Shown: positions 1 through 7,425 of the stretch, one piece after another
Numbering within the stretch: the first letter of the stretch is position 1
Layout: each line of letters starts with the position of its first letter
NCBI GenBank assembly: GCA_023432655.1
Contig: JAEYUK010000082.1
Location: 1-22,413, forward strand
Reading direction: 5' to 3'
DNA: 22,413 nt
Source: Pseudomonadota bacterium
GTDB taxonomy: Bacteria; Bdellovibrionota; Bacteriovoracia; Bacteriovoracales; Bacteriovoracaceae
Position numbers and translations under genes: made by a program
The notes under the pieces: model-generated
What the model was told of the DNA's origin: nothing
The model's database searches: none
The model's input: the letters and a program-made list of their open reading frames with translations, nothing else

Positions 1-62
1 GACTCGAACACAGGACCCTCTCCTTAAAAGGGAGATGCTCTAACCAACTGAGCTACGAGACC
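1..62 (-). tRNA. tRNA-Lys (anticodon UUU), cut by the left edge
   Basis: The minus strand folds as the first 62 bases of a tRNA. It has a 7-base 5' acceptor strand (GGTCTCG), T8-A9, a D stem GCTC/GAGC, an anticodon stem TCTCC/GGAGA and a loop CTTTTAA, which gives anticodon UUU and A37. The variable region is followed by the start of the T arm (CTGTG then TTCGAGT). The rest of the T stem and the 3' acceptor strand lie outside the window. The loop holds the U33, U36 and A37 expected for a t6A-modified lysine tRNA. A promoter lies just upstream at 81-109. Confidence 0.95.
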
Positions 63-80
63 ATTTAATCGAAGGTCTAC

Positions 81-109
81 AAATTATTGTTTCTGAAGAA
101 TTTTGTCAA
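81..109 (-). promoter_or_regulatory. Promoter of tRNA-Lys
   Basis: On the minus strand a perfect -35 box TTGACA (109-104) is followed after 17 bases by TAATTT (86-81), a weak -10. The predicted start lies about 12 bases before the mature tRNA 5' end at 62, as expected for a short precursor leader. Confidence 0.55.
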
Positions 110-170
110 ACAATAAAATGAAAAAAGATAATTTTTTTTAAGGTCTAAACCAAGATTTTTTACCCACTTA

Positions 171-200
171 TTAGACAAAAACTAAGGCTTCCGCTAAATT
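171..200 (+). promoter_or_regulatory. Promoter of mtaB, predicted leaderless
   Basis: TTAGAC (171-176), an 18-base spacer and TAAATT (195-200) end 7 bases before ATG 208, so transcription would begin at or next to the start codon. There is no Shine-Dalgarno suitably placed for 208. An in-frame TTG at 199 lies inside the -10 box and so is an unlikely start. Confidence 0.5.
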
Positions 201-207
201 GCCCCCC

Positions 208-1506
208 ATGGACACGACATCTCACCCTTCTAAAAAAGTAGCTTTTCACACTCTTGGTTGCCGTTTGAATTTCTCGGAATCAGGCTCCATTGCTCAAGGT
301 TTTGTCGACCGCGGCTATGAAGTGGTTGAGTTTGGAAATCCGGCGGATGTGGTTTTTCTTAATACTTGCACCGTGACTGATGGGGCCGACTCCACATGCC
401 GTAATTTGATTCGTAAGGCCCAGAATTCGGCACCTGAAGCCAAAATTGTCGTGGCCGGCTGTTACGCTCAAATGGAGGCCGAAAAAATTAAGGCCATGCA
501 GGGCGTGGATTTGATTCTTGGTACTTCAGAAAAATATAAAGTCTTTGATTACCTGGATTCAGAAAGTGAACTACAGGTTCATATTGATAAATCCTCCGAG
601 TTCTGGGGAGCGGCCACCACCCTCGCCGATTCTCATACCCGGGCCTTTTTAAAAATCCAGGACGGGTGTAACTATGTTTGCTCGTTTTGTATTATCCCTT
701 TCGCCCGCGGACGCTCACGCACAATTTCGGTCTCAGAAGCTCTAAAAGAAGCCAAGGAACTAGCGGACAAAGGATTTAAAGAGATTGTCCTCACCGGCGT
801 TAATATCGGCGAATACGAAGCCATTAGCGGTGAAAAACTAACAGATCTTGTGAAGCTCATTGCAGAGATTCCGGAAGTCGAAAGACTTCGCCTAGGATCA
901 GTTGAACCGAACACCATGACCAGAGAGCTTCTGGAAACGTTAAAGGCCACCAACAAGTATCAGGATCATTTCCATATTCCGATGCAGAGTGGAAGTGATG
1001 AGATCCTTACCTCCATGAGAAGAAAATACACTTCATCTGAGTACAAAGAAATCATTGCTATGGTTCAGAGCTATTTTCCAGATGCCGCATTTGGGGCCGA
1101 TGTTATTGTAGGTTATCCAGGAGAAACCGAAGAACAGTTCCTCGAAACTTTTAACCTTCTTCGAACTCTACCGATTACTCACTTCCATGTTTTTCCTTAT
1201 TCTAAACGAAAAGGAACAACTGCTGCCAAAGCAGATAATCATATCCAATCATCTGTTAAAAAAGATCGAGTCCGCACTCTCATGATGTTAGGAGACGCCA
1301 AGCTTGATGAATTTTCATTCAACATGGTTGGAAAAACCACAAGTGTGTTGTTTGAAAATGAAGTCGATGGATACTGGGAAGGATATAGTTCTAATTACCT
1401 TCGCGTCCGAGTGAAGTCATCCACACCGCTAAAAAATGAGATCAGAAAAGTTCTCATTAATTCCTATACTGGTGGAAAATTAAGCGGCGAAGTCCTAAAT
1501 AAATAG
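208..1506 (+). CDS. mtaB: MtaB-type tRNA t6A37 methylthiotransferase (radical SAM)
   Basis: This enzyme adds a methylthio group to C2 of t6A at position 37 of ANN-decoding tRNAs, giving ms2t6A, with two [4Fe-4S] clusters and S-adenosylmethionine. Counting from ATG 208, the N-terminal MTTase domain has its three cluster cysteines in TLGC (18), NTCT (54) and AGCY (85). The radical-SAM motif CNYVCSFC lies at 154-161 and is followed by a complete radical-SAM barrel with GxDxIVGYPGE. A C-terminal TRAM-like segment follows. The length of 432 residues is usual for the MtaB/MiaB/RimO family. The short GC(R)LN N-terminus and the motif spacing favour MtaB over MiaB or RimO. I preferred ATG 208 to the in-frame TTG at 199 because the TTG falls in the likely -10 box. 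The gene is divergent from a tRNA-Lys(UUU), a classical substrate of the family. Confidence 0.9.
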   Translation: MDTTSHPSKKVAFHTLGCRLNFSESGSIAQGFVDRGYEVVEFGNPADVVFLNTCTVTDGADSTCRNLIRKAQNSAPEAKIVVAGCYAQMEAEKIKAMQGVDLILGTSEKYKVFDYLDSESELQVHIDKSSEFWGAATTLADSHTRAFLKIQDGCNYVCSFCIIPFARGRSRTISVSEALKEAKELADKGFKEIVLTGVNIGEYEAISGEKLTDLVKLIAEIPEVERLRLGSVEPNTMTRELLETLKATNKYQDHFHIPMQSGSDEILTSMRRKYTSSEYKEIIAMVQSYFPDAAFGADVIVGYPGETEEQFLETFNLLRTLPITHFHVFPYSKRKGTTAAKADNHIQSSVKKDRVRTLMMLGDAKLDEFSFNMVGKTTSVLFENEVDGYWEGYSSNYLRVRVKSSTPLKNEIRKVLINSYTGGKLSGEVLNK

Positions 1507-1558
1507 TCATAACGGAATATCTTTAAGTCCCTAGAACTTAAGAAACACCCCAAAAAGC

Positions 1559-1570
1559 TGATGTACATCA
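1559..1570. promoter_or_regulatory. 12-bp perfect palindrome upstream of the PAS gene
   Basis: TGATGTACATCA is a perfect inverted repeat with no spacer, 66 bases before the PAS-protein start codon. Its position and symmetry would suit a dimeric repressor or activator. A 12-base palindrome can also arise by chance, so this is only a candidate operator. Confidence 0.25.
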
Positions 1571-1635
1571 TCATCTGGCCCCTTAACTATCTCAGGAACC
1601 TTCCGAAGAGCTCTTTAGTTTAGGAGCCTAACTAT

Positions 1636-3099
1636 ATGACACCAGTACAACACTTCCTTAATTTAACCGATGATCTCATCTGTATTTTAAACGAGGCCGG
1701 GAACCTTCTTGAGGTTAATTCGAATTGGAAGCAGTACTTTCAAGTTCGTCCCGCCCCCCATCAGACTCATTCTCTTTTGGATTTAGTTCATGAGGATTAC
1801 CGTCAGGAGATCATGGATTTTTTTGGAGGGGCCCAACGTCAGGTCTTACGGCTTCCTGAATGCCGTCTGGTTGATCGGGATGGAAAGAGTTACTGGCTGG
1901 ATTTAAAAATTCGCTGGATCCCAACTCAGAATCGGTACTGGTGTTTATTAAAAGATATCACTCTTAGAAAAAATATTTTTTCTACTCTTGATCAGATCAG
2001 TGAAACCTGCAACCTGGGCCATTGGGAGTATTGTAGCATTTATAAAAAAGTCCAATGGGGCTTTAAACTCTACGAAATCTTTAATCAGGATCCTGTTAGT
2101 TTTCACCCGACCCTGGATAACATGGATCATTTTTTCAAAAAAGAAGATGTTCAAGCACTTCATAAGGCGATTGAAGAAGAGAATAACTTTTATTTTGATT
2201 TCAAGATTATTAATCATTATTCAGTTGTAGAGTGGGTTCGCTTAACTGGTGTTAAAGAATACCTCCAGGATGGGGACTACATAGTTCGTGGTATCATTCA
2301 GAATATCACGAAACAGAAATTAAAAGACGATGCCCAGATAGCCTGCAATATTGAATTATCAAGTTTTGAAAGAGCCCTGGAACAATTTTCCATCGTCGCC
2401 CGCACCGATGCCAATGGAAGAATCACTCACGCCAATGAAGCTTTCTGCCGGATATCTAAATACACTTCTGAAGAACTCATGGGAAAGGATCACCGGATTG
2501 TTAATAGCGGTTATCATCCCAAATTTTTCTTCAAAGAAATGTGGGCCAGTATAAAACAAGGAAAGACCTGGCGTGGAGAGATAAAAAACAAGGCCAAAGA
2601 TGGAAGCTACTATTGGGTAGATACGATTATCATTCCAATTTGCGATGTCAATGGAGTGCTCCAGGAAACACTTAGTTTCCGTTTCGAAATCACCGCTTTA
2701 AAACAAGAACAAGAACGAAATAAAATTTTGCAAAACAAGATAAATCTCCTGATGGCCGCAATAGATAGCCAGTTATGGAGCTATGACTTCTCCACTCACA
2801 AAATGGAGTGGACTGACAAGATGAAGGCCTTCTTTCCTCAATTTGAGGAAACTCCAAGTTTAGATACTTTTGTGCGGCTTTTCGATAATTTCGACCTCCG
2901 CGAATATGAAGCCTTTTTAAAAGACCCTGCAGGCCGTGAACTTCAACTGGAGTTATCTAGAAATTCTCACAGAATTTCTCTCCAGATGAAGATCATGCGA
3001 AATTACCTGGGAGATCCCGTGCGAATGGACGGTGTATGTTCCATCAAAAGAATAGAAGGTCCGGAGGAATCCGGATCTACTTTTGAATTAGCTTCTTAA
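1636..3099 (+). CDS. Multi-PAS sensor protein without an output domain
   Basis: The protein has 487 residues, no signal peptide and no membrane segment. It looks like a string of PAS domains: about 5-110 (LTDDLICILNEAGNLLEVN, PAC-like end at WCLLKDIT), 118-227 (PAC end IVRGIIQNITKQK), 245-355 and a degenerate one at 366-472. The third is the clearest. It carries TDANGRITHANEAFCRIS, then HRIVNSGYHP, TWRGEIKNKAKDGSYYWVDT and a final RFEIT, the pattern of Aer-like and GGDEF-associated PAS/PAC domains. No histidine kinase, GGDEF, EAL, methyl-accepting or DNA-binding module follows, so it presumably signals by protein contact. The start is fixed by AGGAG at 1622-1626, 9 bases before the ATG. The ligand cannot be told from the sequence. 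Confidence 0.85.
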   Translation: MTPVQHFLNLTDDLICILNEAGNLLEVNSNWKQYFQVRPAPHQTHSLLDLVHEDYRQEIMDFFGGAQRQVLRLPECRLVDRDGKSYWLDLKIRWIPTQNRYWCLLKDITLRKNIFSTLDQISETCNLGHWEYCSIYKKVQWGFKLYEIFNQDPVSFHPTLDNMDHFFKKEDVQALHKAIEEENNFYFDFKIINHYSVVEWVRLTGVKEYLQDGDYIVRGIIQNITKQKLKDDAQIACNIELSSFERALEQFSIVARTDANGRITHANEAFCRISKYTSEELMGKDHRIVNSGYHPKFFFKEMWASIKQGKTWRGEIKNKAKDGSYYWVDTIIIPICDVNGVLQETLSFRFEITALKQEQERNKILQNKINLLMAAIDSQLWSYDFSTHKMEWTDKMKAFFPQFEETPSLDTFVRLFDNFDLREYEAFLKDPAGRELQLELSRNSHRISLQMKIMRNYLGDPVRMDGVCSIKRIEGPEESGSTFELAS

Positions 3100-3134
3100 T
3101 CACTTGTTTCAGGCCGTAAAAATTACCCAAAAAG

Positions 3135-3162
3135 TTGATTTCATTCCGAACTCTGTTAAATA
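3135..3162 (+). promoter_or_regulatory. Promoter of the exported HExxH protein, predicted leaderless
   Basis: TTGATT (3135-3140), a 16-base spacer and TAAATA (3157-3162) end 6 bases before ATG 3169. There is no Shine-Dalgarno before this ATG. Confidence 0.4.
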
Positions 3163-3168
3163 GACAGA

Positions 3169-3927
3169 ATGAAATTAATCCTGATGCTAACCTTTCTATT
3201 CTCCTTCAAAGTAAATGCCCAAATTTCCCTGATTGAATTCCAGGTAGTGACGAGCATTTTTCAAGCCGAATACGCGACTGAGATGAAAGGAATAAATGCT
3301 CAACTTCATATAAACCGTCCACCTACTCCGCAGATGCCAAATTACTGGTGGGACCTAGATCACGTTCACGCTTCTTATAGCACCTACAGTGATGAGACTG
3401 GTACCGATCACAATCTTTTTCTTTTTGGAGGCTATGCCCGCATGGAAGGAATGACGATGGATGGAGTGGCCATGACCCTTTGTCATGAGAAGGGACATGG
3501 AATTGGCGGCGCCCCTTACAAAGACAAAGGGGATAACTCTAAAGTTTCGGCCGAAGGGCAATCGGACTACTATGCTGCCCGATCCTGCATTAAAAGAATC
3601 TTTCGTCGCTTACCTCCACAGGAACCAGTGGCAGCTCCTGATCCATATTCGGCTTCTCTGTGTGATGATAGGTTTAATAAGGTCGACGATAGGGAACTTT
3701 GCTACCGTGGATTTCAAGTTCTTGAAGTAGAAAGGATTTTTCTACGCACCCAAATAACAGATGGCTCCGACACCTATTTCGACACTCCTGATACGACGGT
3801 CGTCTCAAAAGTTAATATGGCACCGGATTTCTATCCTAATCCGCAATGCCGCCTTGATACCATGATCGCCGGTCTATTAGAAAATGACAGACCCCGTTGC
3901 TGGTGGGCACCAACTACCCAAATATAA
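3169..3927 (+). CDS. Exported putative zinc-metallopeptidase-like protein (HEKGH)
   Basis: Residues 1-18 form a short Sec signal peptide (MKLILMLTFLFSFKVNAQ). The mature protein carries HEKGHGIGG with H106, E107 and H110, an HExxH zinc-site pattern. H110 is followed by xxG as in metzincins, but the third-ligand position is Pro116. A conserved-looking AEGQSDYYAA follows at 128-137; Glu129 or Asp133 could be the third ligand. Several cysteines (105, 140 and later) could form disulfides in the periplasm. I do not recognise a named family. The protein might be a protease or a non-catalytic zinc-binding protein. The small lipoprotein gene 66 bases downstream on the same strand is probably cotranscribed. 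The start is supported by the signal peptide and the promoter spacing. Confidence 0.7.
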   Translation: MKLILMLTFLFSFKVNAQISLIEFQVVTSIFQAEYATEMKGINAQLHINRPPTPQMPNYWWDLDHVHASYSTYSDETGTDHNLFLFGGYARMEGMTMDGVAMTLCHEKGHGIGGAPYKDKGDNSKVSAEGQSDYYAARSCIKRIFRRLPPQEPVAAPDPYSASLCDDRFNKVDDRELCYRGFQVLEVERIFLRTQITDGSDTYFDTPDTTVVSKVNMAPDFYPNPQCRLDTMIAGLLENDRPRCWWAPTTQI

Positions 3928-3993
3928 ACTCAAGACGCAGCGTAGTTTTTCTTCTTTCTCTTTCTTCGGTAACAAGCTGGCCGGAGGTATCAA

Positions 3994-4464
3994 ATGGGAA
4001 AGTTATCTTTACTATTTTTCATTGTCTTTGTTAGCTGTGGAAAAGCTCCCGATAGGCCTCGATGGCACCACGAAAACACATTGAATATTGAAACCGAATC
4101 TCCTTCCTTATCACCATATCGCGACCTTGAAAATAAATCCTTCCCGGCCATCAAATGTGTCGCAGAAAAAGATTATCAGGTCCTTGATCAGTTTGAATGG
4201 ATCGTTCCCACTAAGCCTGAACTTATAAAAATATTAAAATACCGGCTTAAAAATGTAGAGCAGACCTTCGCCATAAAAATTCCAGAGCAATCATTAAGCG
4301 AAGGTCAGATTGAGATTCTTTTTCGTAAGGCCCACAAAAGAGATTTTCGAGACAACACTTTGGCGCAAATGAGTAACTATCAAAGTGAAGTCCTTTATGA
4401 AGGAGTTCCAACTGAAATTTATTCTTCAGATGAAACTATTTTCTGCACTTTCAACAATCCTTAG
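3994..4464 (+). CDS. Small hypothetical lipoprotein
   Basis: The 156-residue product begins with a hydrophobic signal ending in FVSC15GK, a lipobox predicting lipidation at Cys15. The rest is charged and mixed, with no motif I recognise. GGAGG at 3983-3987 lies 6 bases before the ATG. It follows the exported HExxH gene on the same strand and may work with it in the envelope. Its TAG stop overlaps the TAA stop of gloA by four bases on the opposite strand, with no terminator between the two genes. Confidence 0.75.
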   Translation: MGKLSLLFFIVFVSCGKAPDRPRWHHENTLNIETESPSLSPYRDLENKSFPAIKCVAEKDYQVLDQFEWIVPTKPELIKILKYRLKNVEQTFAIKIPEQSLSEGQIEILFRKAHKRDFRDNTLAQMSNYQSEVLYEGVPTEIYSSDETIFCTFNNP

Positions 4465-4841
4465 CCTTCAATCAGCTCGATCTTGTATCCATTTGGGTCT
4501 TCAATGAAGGCAATGACCGTCGTTCCATGTTTCATGGGTCCTGGCTCTCTGACAACCTTGTAACCCATACCCCTAACCTTCTCACATGTTCCTTTAATAT
4601 CAGAGGTTCCAAGAGCGATATGTCCGAAGGCATCTCCAATCTGGTAAGAATGCTTTCCATAGTTGTAGGTAAGTTCGATACAAGGATCTTGTTTACTTTT
4701 TCCATAACTAAGAAAGACCAATGTAAATTCCCCTTCCGGATAATCGTCGTGGGAGATGACATTCATCCCTAGAGCTTTGGTGTAAAAATCGATTGATTCC
4801 TGAAGATTATTAACTCTGATCATTGTGTGTAAGTACTTCAT
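4461..4841 (-). CDS. gloA: Glyoxalase I (lactoylglutathione lyase), Ni-type
   Basis: Glyoxalase I isomerises the hemithioacetal of methylglyoxal and glutathione to S-lactoylglutathione. The 126-residue protein is a full-length vicinal-oxygen-chelate pair of beta-alpha-beta-beta-beta modules. All four metal ligands fall at the same positions as in E. coli GloA: His5, Glu56, His74 and Glu122. The opening MKYLHTMIRV, FYTKALGM and the closing EDPNGYKIELIE are characteristic. The short form without extra loops is the Ni2+/Co2+-dependent bacterial class. It lies 9 bases after the glycine-zipper lipoprotein gene. Its Shine-Dalgarno AAGGAG overlaps that gene's TAA stop, so the two form an operon. Its own stop overlaps the converging lipoprotein gene. 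Confidence 0.95.
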   Translation of the reverse strand: MKYLHTMIRVNNLQESIDFYTKALGMNVISHDDYPEGEFTLVFLSYGKSKQDPCIELTYNYGKHSYQIGDAFGHIALGTSDIKGTCEKVRGMGYKVVREPGPMKHGTTVIAFIEDPNGYKIELIEG

Positions 4842-4850
4842 GTTAACTCC

Positions 4851-5234
4851 TTAATCCCATCCTATAACTTGATAGCCTTTTTCGGCCAAACATTGATTCA
4901 CAAAGCGACGCTTCAATTGAGCTGGCGAGACAGCTCCGGCAGCTCCGCCGCCCGCGGCCCCCATCGCACCACCTCGCATAAGTCCTCTGCCCATATTACC
5001 GCTGAACATTCCGCCCACTGCACCAACCGCTGCGCCAATGGCCGCACCTGCTCCGGCCCCTTTGGCGACTTGTTTCCCTTTACTAGATTCAAGGTAAGCA
5101 TCCGCTTCAGTAATACATTGGTCGATATCTTTCTTGGCCGCTTCTTTACCGACAGTCTTGTACTTTTGATTTGGATAAAGTTGAGGCTTTGAAGCACAGC
5201 CTAGAGTCAATAAAATCAATAAAAGATACTTCAT
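4851..5234 (-). CDS. Glycine-zipper outer-membrane-type lipoprotein
   Basis: The signal peptide MKYLLLILLTLGC ends in a lipobox with Cys13. The middle of the protein (about 59-101) is a glycine/alanine-rich zipper with GxxxG-type spacing (GAAIGAAVGAVGG, then GRGLMRGGAMGAAGGGAAG), a pattern that inserts into or associates with membranes. Cys40 and Cys115 flank the zipper and could pair. The ending CLAEKGYQVIGW is typical of small glycine-zipper lipoproteins. A Shine-Dalgarno GAGGTG precedes the ATG. It is first in a two-gene unit with gloA. The specific role is unknown; related proteins are envelope or stress proteins. Confidence 0.85.
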   Translation of the reverse strand: MKYLLLILLTLGCASKPQLYPNQKYKTVGKEAAKKDIDQCITEADAYLESSKGKQVAKGAGAGAAIGAAVGAVGGMFSGNMGRGLMRGGAMGAAGGGAAGAVSPAQLKRRFVNQCLAEKGYQVIGWD

Positions 5235-5285
5235 ATAACACCTCTGATAAGGGAATATTGTAACATAAAAATCCCGGGAGATTTT

Positions 5286-6032
5286 ATGTTTGAACTCAGT
5301 GCCACTAATTTAACTTCGCTAGTCACCTTAACGGCGATGGAGACTGTTCTAGGTATCGACAATATTATTTTTATCGCCATATTAGTAGCAAGGCTTCCTC
5401 AAGAGTCTCAGGCAAAAATTAGAAATCTAGGGATTTTTCTCGCCTTAGCGATTCGTATCCTTCTTCTTTTCTCGATCAGTTGGATTATGACACTTCAGGA
5501 ACCGCTCTTCGCCCTGTTCGGTCATTCCTTCTCAGGAAGAGATTTAATCCTTTTAGGTGGAGGACTTTTTCTCCTCGGAAAAGCTACTTTTGAAATTCAC
5601 CATAAGGTAGAAGGTGATCCGCAAATTCATCTCCACGAAGCACAGCATTTAGATAAGAAAAATAAAGCGCGCCCAGGTATGATGCTGATGCAGATCCTGG
5701 TGCTTGATATTGTGTTCTCTTTAGATTCCGTGATTACAGCAGTTGGGATGGCAAATCAGATTTCCATCATGGTCGTGGCGATGCTGATCTCAATGGTCGT
5801 GATGCTACTTTCGGCCAACAGGATAAGTTCTTTCGTGGAAAAACACCCGACGATCAAGATTTTGGCCCTCTCGTTCTTACTCTTAATCGGTGTCATGCTG
5901 GTGGCCGAAGGCATGGGGGCCCATATCTCTAAAGGATATATCTATTTCGCCATGGCCTTCTCTTTAACAGTGGAGCTGTTAAATATGCGCTACCGAAAGA
6001 AAAATGTCCCGAAACCTACTGGTACTCTTTAG
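5286..6032 (+). CDS. TerC/YgdQ-family integral membrane protein
   Basis: The 248-residue polytopic protein has about seven hydrophobic segments and two internally related motifs: ETVLGIDNIIFI (19-30, Asp25) and DIVFSLDSVITAVGM (141-155, Asp147). These paired acidic transmembrane motifs define the TerC family, whose members are linked to metal ion (notably Mn2+) export and tellurite resistance. Length and motif wording are closest to the E. coli YgdQ-like branch without CBS or CorC domains. A histidine-rich cytoplasmic-type loop (EIHHKVEGDPQIHLHEAQH, 103-121) could bind metal. The Shine-Dalgarno GGGAG lies 6-7 bases before the ATG. The 3' end overlaps the opposing HTH gene by 17 bases. Confidence 0.9.
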   Translation: MFELSATNLTSLVTLTAMETVLGIDNIIFIAILVARLPQESQAKIRNLGIFLALAIRILLLFSISWIMTLQEPLFALFGHSFSGRDLILLGGGLFLLGKATFEIHHKVEGDPQIHLHEAQHLDKKNKARPGMMLMQILVLDIVFSLDSVITAVGMANQISIMVVAMLISMVVMLLSANRISSFVEKHPTIKILALSFLLLIGVMLVAEGMGAHISKGYIYFAMAFSLTVELLNMRYRKKNVPKPTGTL

Positions 6033-6255
6033 GAAAAAGATCAGCGTTTAGATGACGAAGCACTTGTAAGACTTTCGCCAGGTGGAGATTTTCATCTCCG
6101 CCTTCAAGTCTTTTTAAGAAGGCAAGCCCCACTCCAGATTGCTTAGCGAGCTTCTCCTGAGTGAATCCCTTCTCTTTTCTTTTCATGCGGATAAAATAAG
6201 CAACGGTGCCAAGTTCACGTACGATTTCAGCGTTTGTTCTGCGGACAACTTCCAT
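6016..6255 (-). CDS. HipB/Y4mF-like XRE-family regulator (orphan antitoxin-like)
   Basis: The 79-residue protein is almost entirely one lambda-repressor-like helix-turn-helix. After LGTVAYFIRMKRKEKGFTQ come EKLAKQSGVGLAFLKRLEGG (the HTH) and NLHLAKVLQVLRHLNADL. This layout matches the small Y4mF/HipB-type transcriptional regulators that usually precede a HipA-like kinase toxin. No HipA gene lies next to it: the downstream side runs into the TerC gene and the upstream side is the ankyrin-like gene. It is therefore an orphan here, acting as a solitary regulator or a remnant antitoxin. A GGAGAAGG Shine-Dalgarno precedes the ATG. The last 17 bases overlap the converging TerC gene. Confidence 0.85.
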   Translation of the reverse strand: MEVVRRTNAEIVRELGTVAYFIRMKRKEKGFTQEKLAKQSGVGLAFLKRLEGGDENLHLAKVLQVLRHLNADLFPKEYQ

Positions 6256-6359
6256 GTCGCCTTCTCCCTTTTCTTATCCATTTTAATGCTAAAAGCATTT
6301 TGTGCAAGTACTAGAGGAGAAGACTTAAAAACTCAGGTTATTTTAGGTCCAAATAAGAG

Positions 6360-7235
6360 CTAATCGGCAAACTCAGAGAACTCGGCCGTCTCGGTGGCCT
6401 CTAGTGGACGGTCCTCCGGTTCGATTAAGGCCGAATAGTCGATGATCTGATCCTTTGGAATTTTTCTCTTCTTATAAAAATCAGGGATCTTCTTAGGTAC
6501 GGAAGCAATCTTTCGTTCCTCAAAGGATTCAGCAAAGGCGACTAAAGCAGCATCCTTTTTCTTTTTGAGAATGCTTAGAGCAGTTAAGCCCCTACCATCT
6601 TTTTTCTTAAAATCAGCGCTCTGCTCTTTCCAATAGGAAAGCATCGGAAGGCAATCGTTTTCCGCGGCCAGTGTTAAAGGAGTCGAACCATCTTTTGCTT
6701 TGAGATCCCAGTTTAACTCTCCTTTACGATGTAACGTTTCAGTTAACTTAAAAGCACAAGCAGCACTCGCTATATGGAGAAGTGACCATTCTTTCTTCCC
6801 GTATTTAAATTTGAAATCAGGATTTTCCAGGGCCAGCTGATTTAAAACTTCCGGATTATTCTTCGCTATGGTGATGGTCATGATATCAAAATCTTTATCC
6901 TTACTCTGTTTCACATAGGGAATTTTCTGCGAATGAACATATTTCATGAAACCTGGTCTCTCAAAATAGGCCATACCTTCGGAAATGGTATAGACTTTTC
7001 CATCAATCAACGGCAATGAATCGTGAATTTTCCCTCCCGCTTGAATGAAGTTTTCAAAAGCTTTCTGATCGTTTTTGATCAAAGCAAGTAGGGCCTCATC
7101 GGCGAGATTCCGAAGCGAAGACTTCGATCCTTCGGAGACGTTTGTTTCATCCTTATTCATGATAAAAATGCCGGAAGCGGCAACAATAATCAGCAGGCAG
7201 GTAGCGGCTGCAACGACAGCTTGTTTATTCTTCAC
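6360..7235 (-). CDS. Membrane-anchored ankyrin-repeat-like protein
   Basis: An N-terminal hydrophobic helix (residues 6-26) anchors a 291-residue protein, probably facing the periplasm. Ankyrin-like units are visible: EWSLLHIASAACAFKLTETL (149-168), DGSTPLTLAAENDCLPMLSYW (182-202) and DGRGLTALSILKKKKDAALVAF (213-234). Weaker copies precede them (about 45-140). The C-terminus is basic, then acidic (RPLEATETAEFSEFAD). Ankyrin units bind other proteins; the partner is unknown. The start is GTG at 7235 with a G-rich Shine-Dalgarno (GGGGGGA) 4-5 bases upstream. It lies 104 bases upstream of the HTH gene on the same strand, so cotranscription is possible but not clear. Confidence 0.8.
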   Translation of the reverse strand: MKNKQAVVAAATCLLIIVAASGIFIMNKDETNVSEGSKSSLRNLADEALLALIKNDQKAFENFIQAGGKIHDSLPLIDGKVYTISEGMAYFERPGFMKYVHSQKIPYVKQSKDKDFDIMTITIAKNNPEVLNQLALENPDFKFKYGKKEWSLLHIASAACAFKLTETLHRKGELNWDLKAKDGSTPLTLAAENDCLPMLSYWKEQSADFKKKDGRGLTALSILKKKKDAALVAFAESFEERKIASVPKKIPDFYKKRKIPKDQIIDYSALIEPEDRPLEATETAEFSEFAD

Positions 7236-7391
7236 AAAATCCCCCCGTGGAAGTAGTGCTTAAAATCTAAGACGCATCTATTCTACGGCACAGACAAGAA
7301 GAGAATTTAAAATAATGGTGAAATAATTTAAATTTCAAGCATTTGATAAGAACAATCTTACAAAAGAGTGCTCAAAGTATGCCATGAAGAA

Positions 7392-7419
7392 TTGGCAGTT
7401 AAAAATAATCAGTTACAAT
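7392..7419 (+). promoter_or_regulatory. Promoter, predicted leaderless, fixing the start at 7426
   Basis: TTGGCA (7392-7397), a 16-base spacer and TACAAT (7414-7419) end 6 bases before ATG 7426. Both boxes match the consensus at 5 of 6 positions. The ATG at 7426 is also where the signal peptide begins, which argues against the longer reading from ATG 7384. Confidence 0.5.
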
Positions 7420-7425
7420 TATTCA

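Noticed and set aside
199-207. Upstream TTG start for mtaB adding three residues
   Set aside because: The TTG overlaps a -10-like TAAATT and the extra residues add no family homology; ATG 208 is better placed.
1522-1542. Inverted repeat TTAAGT/ACTTAA after mtaB as a terminator
   Set aside because: The stem is only six A/T-rich pairs and there is no T-run.
4869-5192. Plus-strand open frame opposite the glycine-zipper lipoprotein
   Set aside because: It is a byproduct of the Gly/Ala-rich codons on the other strand, with no ribosome site or recognisable domain.
7384-7425. Longer N-terminus for the gene ending at 8319
   Set aside because: It would put 14 polar residues ahead of a clean signal peptide and has no ribosome site; promoter spacing supports ATG 7426.
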